A DNA stretch of 64,000 nt from Rotaria sp. Silwood1 (Eukaryota > Rotifera > Eurotatoria > Philodinida > Philodinidae), in contig CAJNOP010000015.1 of NCBI GenBank assembly GCA_905250075.1, forward strand, positions 803,149 to 867,148, read 5' to 3'. The position numbers and the translations under genes are program-made. The notes under the pieces are model-generated. The model worked only from the letters and a program-made list of their open reading frames with translations. It was not told the DNA's origin and searched no databases. Positions 55,401-64,000 of this stretch are shown here, one piece after another; position 1 is the first letter of the stretch; each line of letters begins with the position of its first letter.

Positions 55401-58400
55401 AAAGCTAATTTACTATTGGATGTTATACTGAATTCAACCTAAATATTCAAATCAATATATTATTTGTTTTTTAAAAAGACTTTTATAGTCAAGTCTTATA
55501 GAATTTATTGAAGAATAAGAAAGAAATCGTTTCAAAACAGTTTCGACTAAGTTCTTTGTCGTATCTTAATGGAATGGAATTTTTTAACTCTTTTCCGAAC
55601 CTAATGGCTTTACCAAGGATGGGCTAAGTCAGAGGCTGCCCTAACACTAGAAGACAGCCCACGAACTTCTGGCTACACCATTACCCTATCCTGAAAGGTA
55701 GAGTAACCTTGCATACCTTTAGTTTTAAAATCCATAGAGAGCGAGCATATGTTGAAAATTTTAGTGCATTGTCAACGGCTTCACTTTGAAAGAGACCGGG
55801 ATGGGCTATAGAGTTCATAGAATCCTGTTCTGAAATCGTTGAAACACGATGGACAATAGTGCACTAGACTTTGCCCTCACTTTCAACATAATGTCTAAGA
55901 AAATGTTGATCTGTTGTCAGAAAAAAAATGTCTATCAAATCTTTAATCTCTTCCACTTCTAAAAACTATCGAAAACCGAATGTATTTATGTTGTGATATG
56001 AGTTGCGTGCTTGATCCTATGTTTGTCTAACTAATTAAGAACAATTTCATGCCTGATAATATATATCTTTTTGATTATGGCTTAGGATTATCAAAAATAC
56101 TTTTTTTTTAATTATTCAAACCTGATCCCTGTCGGCTGAGGACTACTGAAAAATATTAGTTTCTAGTGATATCTATTAGGCAACAATATTCTTGAAGTTG
56201 CTTTTTTTTGCGCTTTTTAATATGGTCGACTTGTACAATATATAAATTCTTGCAAAATGACATCTTCATTGAGAAATACTTGATAACAATAGAATTAAAG
56301 AAAACTATTTTTTGTAATTTATTTTTTTTTCTGTCAGGAAAACAATGTTATTGATGATTCTCTTATATTGATAGTAAATAGATTATGGCTAAATCTAAAC
56401 GTAAATATGTCTATGTTAATTCTGATATATTTAACATTAAGAAGAACAATTGCTTTAATATTATAATTAGTCAAGTAGTTAAATTCTTACTTTATCTCCA
56501 CAATATAATGCTGATGTATTACTAAGATTAGCTGATGAATATTGTATTGTAGATTCAGTTCCATCATAGATATATCGAATAAGACCTGGTTCTTGTTGAC
56601 GATTATTAGATGATGATAATGAATCAGTACCATTTGTTTGTTGTTGTTTAGTTTCTGATGTATCATTTGAACGACCATTTCGCTCTAAGTTAAAATAATA
56701 ACAAATGATAGAAAAGTTTTCAGACAAGATGTTTGCCCACTTTTGATTCGCTAGAAAGTATATTCAACGAGTCGAAAGCTATGAGTTAGATTCAAAACTT
56801 TGTGTGCTTAAAAAGTTAATTCCAATTTTTGTTCTCAGAATAGTAAAATAATCTTTGAAAAAACAAAAAACAAATTAGTATATATTTTCACTATTTCGCT
56901 TTGAAGCTATCCGGCAAAATGCATTATTAAATTTTTTTTGTCGTTCAACAAGCCAACTCGATTTTTGTTCTTCCTAAGTACTCATTTTTGCAAAAATTAA
57001 TAATCGTTTTATATTGAAAGGAGTTCTTGAAAAGGTGCTTAAGTAAAAGCTACAGCTTAGTTCAATATTACATTTTGTAGGCAAATGTTCACTCTAGAAA
57101 ACGATCGATTTCGACAATTTTTAACATACTCGAAAAAGAACTCATTAGGTAACACGAAAAGACTGTTAGTTCACCACTAAATATAATTTTTCAAGTCTTT
57201 CAAAAACTTTCTCAGCTACTCTTGCACAAAAACTAACGAGGAAACCTTTTGAACTGTCCCCCTTTCAATTTCAATGATTTTTTGCCTATAGATACTACAT
57301 ACTGTTTATAATAAAAACCTGAAATACTTTGGGCTCCTATCGACATTTGTTTATTATATCTATTTTGTAGAGAAGTCAGTTCTCGAAGAAGTTAAAGTTT
57401 GATCTGAAACTTTGTGCATTTAGAGAACACTCAACTAGACTGGCTTCCATGAAAAGAAGTTCAGAAGTTTTGAACTAAGTCTCCTCGAGATAGGATCTCC
57501 AACATGAAAGTCTCAAATCGCGAAGAGAGTGTATTCAAAACTTGTGAACCTCTTTTAAGGAAGCTCATCTAGTTGCATTCTCTACATGCACAAAGTTTCA
57601 GATCAAAATTCAAAATACGAGTGTTCCGAAAAGCTGAGGTCTCTAGAAAACTGACATGTTAAAAACATAATAACTTAGTCAAATATCAATAGGAACCAAA
57701 ATCTTTTTAAGTTTTTTATTGGAACATTATGCAATGTTTGTAATCAAAAAAATCATTGAAATCAGACGGAAACAGTAGAAGAGATTCTCTCGTACGACAA
57801 AATTTTTAACCTTCTATCTGAAAAGAGTACAAAGTTCTGGTTCTAATGCATGGCTGTTGACTCGTCGAAAATACTTTCTAGTGAATCAAAAGTGAACAAA
57901 CATCTTGTCTAAACTGTTCGATCACTCATTAAATAAAACGAATCGTTTTTTTGATATTCAAACCTGATCGTCCATCATTAGCATCACGTTCAACAATACC
58001 CATTAATCGTAATTCATGACCATTCATATTCAATAAATTATCTTTTGATACTAATTTAATTCGAATAGCTTGAGGCATATCCTATAAATAGACAGAAAAT
58101 CAATTGCAAAAAAAAAATAAATAAATAATTTTAAACAAACTCCATTATTTGAATTTGATGCTAATGTAAATTCTAATGCATCACCTTCGGTTATTTCAAA
58201 ATTATCTTTCATAACTTCACTAAATCGAAACGATACGATTTGATCTGATGATAAACATTTAATCTGACCACCTGTGATATTATCTAATTTAGTAACAATA
58301 CCCTAAAAATATAGAAAATAAATTTCTTTTTGTTTTGTAAAATAAATAAAATCTTCTACCATTTGTCGTTGTTCTTTTGATTTAAGAAAACTTTGATCAA

Positions 58401-60491
58401 GTAAAGATATTTGTGTAGCACGCATCATACCATCACGTTTATCTTTAGCAATAACAAATTGCACAATATCATTTTCAAGTAATGTATATAAACCACAACG
58501 ATCACGTTCACCAAATGGTAATTCTGACATTTTTCTATTTAGATGAATAGGAATAGAAAATTTATACAAAAGAAAAAAAAATAATTGTTTTACTTGTCTG
58601 TTGTATCATAAAGTAAACGACCCGTTAATGTATTATCTGATTTTTTTAATTTATTTTGTAATGGTTGTAATATACGACCAATATAAGGTGTTTTATCCAT
58701 ATCATCAAATTCAACTGTACCTTTTGGTAATATAATTATATTACTAGCTACTTCTTTATTCTAAATCAAATAAAAATTCAATTGAATTAAAATTTTTATT
58801 GTCTAGATTGTTTAAAAATAAACAAAATTTATGTCTCACATGATTAATATATCTAGACATGTAGTAGTGTCGTACTTCGGTTTATTCGGAATACTGAGTG
58901 GCGCAAAAAAATTAATTATACTAAATCTTTAATAAGTTTACGATTTTTATTTATTTTGCAATTTAAAAAAAATTCGATTGAAAACTAAATACAGTATCGA
59001 TCAAAATTATGAAACCGATGTATTTTTGAAGTTCTTTTCTGTGGTAACAGGTATTTAACTGAAATTCAAATATGTTCTGAGAAATGAAATAAGTAGTTTC
59101 CATGTCTAACACGAAATTTTGAGTAAAATAAGAGGTTACCGTATTTCATTCAAAATTTCGTACTCTTTCAGATGATACTTTTAAAAATTAATTTGCAAAC
59201 AGCCTTCTACCATATGAAAAAAATCGTGTGCAGTTTTTCAATAGTTTTCGGCTATGTTCTTAAATGAAAATAAACTTTTTCTAGAAATTCTTTCCTTTAG
59301 ATTATTATGTTGCCAAAAATAAATTTTCCATATCCAAGAAAAGGTTTCATGTAAATTGAACTAATATTTTCTAATCTTTCCTTAACTCGAGATTATACTT
59401 AAATCAAAATCGAACATTGCTTTTTCATAACATACATGTCGATCTTGAATATCAAATTCTACTTCTACACCTGGTTGAATTGCATTTGTTGCAACATTCG
59501 GTCCAAATTCGGTTATATGAAAAAATATTTCTTTAAGTGCATCTTCACGTTCGATAAAACCAAAACTATCTTTCATTGTTGATATAACACCACGATAACG
59601 TTTTGTATTTGGTGGTGTAGATGGAACAGATTTTTCCATGAGTGCTACATTTCGTGCAAAGAATTGATTTGTACGACGATCTTGACCAACATTAAATGAA
59701 ACCTTTTTATAAAGAATTTTTACTCATCATCATGAAAAGATTTTATATGAAATACGAACTCGATCACCGACTGTTACTGGAATAGTTGCATCTTGAAGAT
59801 CAGCAAGACCATAAGGTAAAAAATATGTTTCACCCTTTTTGACATAAGTTACTTTACCATCTGGCATAAAATCAAATTGAGGAAACTATAAAAAATAAAA
59901 TAATGATATACATATAAAATATAATAATAATTATTTTCTATTTACGCCATTATGTTGTAGTTGTTGTTGTCGTGCAACTACTGCAATAGTACCTTCTACA
60001 CGATTTTCACCAATTATTTCTGGACTAGCAGGTATAATATTAACAGCAACTGGTTTTTTTTTTCGTTTATCAATTGTTGTTTCAAATTCGACAACATCTA
60101 GGATTTTTTTTTTGTTATTGTTTAAATTAATTTCTTCGTTATATCAATTAAGTTTTTTTTTACCTCCTATTTTAGCTTGATGAATATCATTTTTATATTC
60201 ACTAAAGTGAAAAAAATAACGTCCATCACGATGACAACAATAAACAAAACCATAAGTTGAACAAAGTTTTTCAATAATACCCAATTCACGTTGTGCTTTT
60301 ATTGGAATCATATCATCATTGGTATTTATAGTATTCATGGATGTTGTTAATAATTTACTATTCGTTTCACGTTGATAGTGATCTAATTGATTAAATCATC
60401 AGGGAAAAAAGATATTTTTTTTTTCTTCTATTCTTAATTTCTTTTTTCTCTTACCATGATTATGATACAATTCAGTTGGCACAGATGTCAT
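52452..60491 (-). CDS. CSDE1: Cold shock domain-containing protein E1 / UNR (fourteen exons)
   Basis: Exons, 5' to 3' on the minus strand: 60455-60491, 60164-60382, 59946-60097, 59760-59885, 59436-59702, 58594-58760, 58360-58534, 58141-58302, 57964-58081, 56491-56684, 55151-55438, 54797-55084, 54572-54735, 52452-52629. They sum to 844 residues (the human protein is about 800) with all phases matching. UNR is a cytoplasmic RNA-binding protein that controls translation and mRNA stability. The first cold shock domain (STYGFVYC, FFHFSEY), the one in exon 5 (SFGFIERE, IFFHITEF) and the last (QFGFIDF, IFFHNSE) keep RNP1/RNP2 aromatics. The equivalents in exon 8 and exon 11 have lost several. Conserved spans include RHNKEVAS across exons 5/6, KKMSELPFGERD across 6/7, and the C-terminal RPDRLITKLKSM ... 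VIVRQPRN. Most introns are short; four to five are 0.67-1.94 kb, one with a mobile element. For exon 5 I chose the GTATGT donor at 59435 because a later one breaks the frame. Confidence 0.95.
55590..55780. other. GC-richer island inside CSDE1 intron 10
   Basis: Around 55590-55740 the base composition rises well above the flanking intron (for example GGATGGGCTAAGTCAGAGGC, GACAGCCCACGAACTTCTGG). The word GATGGGCTA recurs near 55800. No frame or RNA fold is recognised; it may be an inserted fragment. Confidence 0.4.
56707..57923 (+). mobile_element. Non-autonomous DNA-transposon-like element with about 85-bp terminal inverted repeats, in CSDE1 intron 9
   Basis: The left end (about 56707-56805) and the reverse complement of the right end (about 57837-57923) share AGACAAGATGTTTG, CACTTTTGATTC, CTAGAAAGTAT and CGAGTC in the same order and spacing. 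Internally, GATCTGAAACTTTGTGCAT at about 57408 is mirrored by ATGCACAAAGTTTCAGATC at about 57587-57605. There is no transposase frame, so the element would need a trans-acting enzyme. A colinear relative lies at 48350-49530. The target-site duplication is not clear. It fills nearly the whole intron. Confidence 0.8.
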
Positions 60492-62246
60492 TGTAACAAG
60501 AGACAAGAAAAAACACGATGAAAGACAATATCAAACAAATATGAACAAGAAAATGAGAAATAAAACAAAAACAGTAAGAAGGAAAATAGACTACGACTAT
60601 ACAAATCTAAAATATTTAATAGAAAATATTTAATGCATCCTTGAAAAAAATAATAATAAATATTTATTTAATAAAGTATTGTAAACTTTTAAATAAATAA
60701 CTTAATATATACAATTGATAAGGAACTTACTTAATAGACAATTATAAATATACAATACATGTATACATACTCAAACTATAGTATACATAGTTTAACTGCG
60801 AAGAAAAATAAAAATAAAAATAGCGAAACACAATCGACATCAGCTGCTGCTGTTTAGTACTAAATATTTTAATTGGTTCTTTGAAATAAACTAATTATAA
60901 ATAAAGTAAGGAATTTTTTTCAAATATCATCAAGAGTTTAAATTTAACTTCAGAATACTATTTCAACAAGAACATTTGTTAAGAAAATCGATTTTCTTTT
61001 GAAACACATATGTCTTATTACCATACATAAACATATGAAAGATGTCTCTATTCGCTTGAATATGCATGATTGTTTTAGCAAGATTAACGCTGTCAGAATT
61101 TCAAAGGTATCAAATCTGAGTATGTCAGTTATTTTTCAAGTCCATGACGAATTTAGAGAGGAAATATAAATAATTGTATCTCATCTTGGAAATATTTTTC
61201 AATTTTTCTCAGTAAAAAACGCCTAAAAAATGTAAACCAATATGATCTCTAATTTAGACATGTAAGCTTAGCAATTAATGGTAAAAACGCTTTCAATAAC
61301 TTGGAATTTATCTAACTAAGATTTCTCGTATAACTCTTCTTCTTCACTGTTAACAAAGGAGTAGTACTTCAAATCATTAACGATGTAAGATCTAACATTA
61401 AGACATACAAAATTCAATATTTCTTCAATAAATCTATCAATTTGATGAAATGAAAAGCAAACATTGAAGCTTATCCAAGCATTGTAGCTTTGCCGTCTAC
61501 GATACTTGATTATTAAAAACTTCATTAGAACTAGACAAGTCAGACTTAAGTTGCTTAGCTTTGATCGATTTATAGAAAAAAAATATATTTATCTCTTTTA
61601 ACAGAAGAGAATCATATAGCGAAAGAACTATTCTAATTGTTTAATAAATTTCGATATCTGAAAACTTAAATTTGAAGCTTTGAAGTGTTTAAGAAATTGT
61701 ACTAGATATAGAATCTATAGATAAAAGTAATTGAAATTGAATGGTAGCATTTGAAAACGTTCCTGTTGTTTTCGCACACAATCAAATTAAAAAGATTTCA
61801 CGTTTCATTCTATACAAAATATTAATATTCATACGATATTATTTTTTATCTCTTCCCATTCATATGAAAAAATACATTGTTAATTATCGTCGAATAATCG
61901 TTTTGAATAAAACATACATATCAATATCTATGATTATGTAATATATATGCATGTATTAAAAAAAAACCATATACATATATAGCTTCATAAGAAAAACTAG
62001 TTATTGTATGTATTTTACAATCGATTTTACAATCGATCGTTTTCTTTTTCTCACTCTAACCTGAATATGCTAATGATGATAATTATTCTTTATCATTTTA
62101 ACCTATTCTATAGTATTAGATTGGTCACGGATAAAAATGTACATTATCAACGATGATACATATTATTGATAGATAGGCAAATCGAATCATTTTACGGATT
62201 ACTCTCATACCAGCTAAATATTCTAGTTTTATTGCATTGAACACAC
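60492..62246. other. Intergenic, about 1.75 kb, divergent promoter region
   Basis: Lies between CSDE1 (-) and the small + strand gene at 62247, so both promoters should be here. AT-rich, with no recognised gene; 61316-61525 (-) and 61741-61941 (+) look random. Confidence 0.5.
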
Positions 62247-62678
62247 ATGAAAATAATGTTCAATCTTCCACCACCACCACCATTTACTCTACCACCTCCA
62301 CCAATATTTCCATCGGATGTATTTAATATAAAAATTCTTCCTCAATTAACTTGTTCGTCAACTCGACAACAAAAACAAGAAATTAATTTTCATCTAATAA
62401 TTATTAGTTGTATTATTTTCTTTGTTCTTTCAATTTTTCTTACTCTATTATTTATATGTATTCAATTTTATCATCGGAAAAAATCTTTAAGAAATAATCT
62501 TGTTTCAAAATCAATATCTCATGTTCCAAAAGACATACCAATCTATGATAATTGTTCATATGAAACAATCAATACATCAGAAGCAATTTTATTAATAAAT
62601 TCAAGTCATATTATTTGTAATCAATATCATCGACGATCGTCTTCTCCACCTTCATTTTATTATAATATTTCTTATTAA
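62247..62678 (+). CDS. Small single-pass membrane protein with Pro-rich N-terminus, uncharacterised
   Basis: A frame of 143 residues with resident AT-rich codons. The short N-terminus has two polyproline runs (PPPPPF and LPPPPIF), then a hydrophobic helix at about 50-73 (LIIISCIIFFVLSIFLTLLFIC) followed by basic HRKK. Under the positive-inside rule this places the C-terminal 65 residues in the cytosol. The tail has Tyr and Ser motifs (IYDNCSYETIN) that could be phosphorylation or adaptor sites, which is inference. There is no cleavable signal peptide. I recognise no family. AATAAA at 62760 lies within about 40 bases of the stop of the convergent XPG gene. It may be the last exon of a longer gene. 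Confidence 0.55.
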   Translation: MKIMFNLPPPPPFTLPPPPIFPSDVFNIKILPQLTCSSTRQQKQEINFHLIIISCIIFFVLSIFLTLLFICIQFYHRKKSLRNNLVSKSISHVPKDIPIYDNCSYETINTSEAILLINSSHIICNQYHRRSSSPPSFYYNISY

Positions 62679-62759
62679 TATTGATTTTATTTAACAGAAA
62701 ACTTTTAACAGTGACTATTTTGCTTGTTTTTTTTCTTTCTTTGTCGGTATTTACACAAC

Positions 62760-62765
62760 AATAAA
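62760..62765 (+). terminator. Candidate polyadenylation signal for the 62247 gene
   Basis: AATAAA about 80 bases after the stop at 62678 and 37 bases before the XPG stop codon on the other strand, implying tightly packed or overlapping 3' ends. Confidence 0.4.
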
Positions 62766-62801
62766 TTCTTGCTCGAATATTAAAATATTTAAAAAAGAAA
62801 A

Positions 62802-63435
62802 TCAAAAATTTTCGTCTTCTGATAAAACGGGAGAAACTATAGGTTTTTTCTTTTTCGATCGTCGTTTAGTTTGTTCAACACTATCTAATACATTATTCAT
62901 TAATTTTGTAGTTTTTGTTCGTTTTTTAGGTTTAGATACATTTCTTTTTGGAATAGGAGTACCATTATCATCATCATCTTCGGATAGATTTAATTCATTA
63001 GGATTTTCTTTTGCTTCTTGAGTTTTTTGTTTAAGTAATTCAATTGCAGATTTTAATCGTGTATTTTTTCTTAATTGATTTGAAGTACCTTCAAATAAAA
63101 CTGGAGCAAAGAACGAATCAATCCGTGATTGCACCTAAAATTTATAAATAAGGAATTAAAAAAAAAGTAAATAAAAAAACAATACAAACTTCTTTTGTAT
63201 TCATTCGTTTGATGACTGGTAATATCATATCATCGATTTTTTGTCGATCCCATTTAAGTTTACTTCCTATGAATCTATCAACAAATAAAATTGATGATGA
63301 ATTAGAAGAAAGACAATTGTCAATTAATTTACTCTCGAATTAATTCAAGTTGTGGCATAGCCCATGTAAATTTCGATTGATCATAATCAACTTTTGGTGT
63401 ATTATAAGCATCATAAACAGCTCTATTTGGAAAAC
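62802..63435 (-). CDS. ERCC5: ERCC5/XPG endonuclease homologue, C-terminal three exons (5' partial)
   Basis: Exons 63333-63435, 63190-63274 and 62802-63134 are separated by 58-nt and 55-nt introns, all in phase. The visible 173 residues start at the C-terminal edge of the XPG-I/helical nuclease fold (GFPNRAVYDAY, KFTWAMPQLELIRE, LKWDRQKID). They run into QSRIDSFF, a PIP-box-like PCNA-binding motif as in vertebrate XPG, and end in a basic tail with likely nuclear localisation signals (KPKKRTK, KRRSKKKK). XPG makes the 3' incision in nucleotide excision repair. The vertebrate protein has a much longer C-terminal tail; this one ends about 100 residues after the PIP box. The catalytic N and I regions lie beyond the right edge. 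FEN1 or EXO1 are less likely, given the GFPN...SRIDSFF layout. Confidence 0.88.
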
Positions 63436-64000
63436 CTAAATCGAAATTCTTTATTTGAATTAGAGTAAAATCAATGGCAGTGTGTTAGAATCAATCTGAT
63501 TTTCGTATCAAACATTGATTTTCATGCTTTTTAGTAATGTATTTGCTTGATCATAATGGAATAAGATCGAGGGTGAGTATCGATCAGAGATCCAAATAGG
63601 TCGTCGAGTATGAATGCCTGTTTGATATCTATGAAAGAAATAGCTCAGATTGTCGGATCTCGTTCGTCTTATTTCTTTTGAGCTTCGTTAAAAACCGGTT
63701 TTGAACCAGATATATTCGAATTACATGAAATTTTCAGAATATTTTAAAGCTATAATGGAGATTTATGCTAAAGTTTTTTAACCCTATACATTAACGTTTT
63801 CGAGAGATATTCATCAAGTAAGAATCCTTAACTTTCGACAAGTCTTTATCGAAAATATTTAATTTGAATTTCATTTGAACAAGCACGTCAGACTACAGCG
63901 TAGAAAAAAATAAAAAATGTCGTGTCAAATGAAAAATCATATTTTTTGTGAAAGATTCGACCTCAATATATCCTCGTCTGCATTTATTTTAATTTTGATT
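63436..64000 (-). other. Presumed XPG intron running off the window
   Basis: The exon at 63435 is entered through a good TTTAG acceptor in phase 1, so at least 565 nt of intron follow to the right edge. No upstream exon is recognised. The stretch around 63700-63830 resembles generic intergenic repeats of this window. Confidence 0.6.

Noticed and set aside
59399..59435. Later donor (GTATAA at 59398) for CSDE1 exon 5
   Set aside because: It gives a stop immediately after the next acceptor, whereas GTATGT at 59435 joins in frame to a conserved segment.
1..64000. Spliced-leader genes, rRNA, tRNA, CRISPR, retrotransposon polymerases
   Set aside because: Looked for by eye in both strands; no supportable example seen. 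A tool-based scan could still find a diverged RNA gene.

Overview
The window looks like nuclear DNA of a small invertebrate, most likely a bdelloid rotifer (Rotaria-like). The evidence is strong AT richness, many introns of only 54-81 nt beside a few of 0.6-1.9 kb, an intronless gene fusing an ADP-ribosyltransferase domain to a long kinesin-light-chain-type TPR array, an intronless divergent rhodopsin-like receptor, and clear animal orthologues (IMPDH, an AdipoR-type PAQR, CSDE1/UNR, a Bcl-2 relative, the XPG C-terminus). The taxon is an inference, not a database result.

Layout: 1-2414 (+) is the 3' part of an LRR/FN3-like single-pass receptor in two exons. 7517-12697 (-) is the 1726-residue ART-TPR protein. 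17454-18490 (-) is a two-exon Ser-rich protein with a predicted myristoylation start. 21143-21981 (-) is a three-exon Bcl-2 family protein whose last intron has a GC donor. 24003-24980 (+) is a Cys-rich type II membrane protein. 27296-28258 (-) is a 7TM receptor. 32431-36734 (-) is IMPDH in five exons. 41657-42420 (-) is a broken coding remnant of atypical composition. 47018-50217 (+) is an adiponectin-receptor-like PAQR in five exons. 52452-60491 (-) is CSDE1 in fourteen exons. 62247-62678 (+) is a small single-pass protein, convergent with 62802-63435 (-), the last three exons of an ERCC5/XPG homologue that continues past the right edge. Every splice model was checked by hand for GT(GC)/AG ends and frame.

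Between and inside genes are structures the genes do not explain. A near-continuous palindrome of about 1.2 kb lies at 38415-39600. A roughly 1.2 kb non-autonomous element with terminal inverted repeats sits in a long CSDE1 intron, with a diverged sister in a long PAQR intron and a possible third copy near 16.1-16.6 kb. Short TG-rich/CA-rich inverted pairs recur at several loci. The genes do not form an operon or one pathway: this is ordinary metazoan gene neighbourhood with separate roles (adhesion, signalling, purine synthesis, translation control, apoptosis, DNA repair).

Limits: no homology search or RNA evidence was available. Transcript ends, start codons and all repeat identities are by-eye judgements. 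A 10-N gap lies at 50873-50882.
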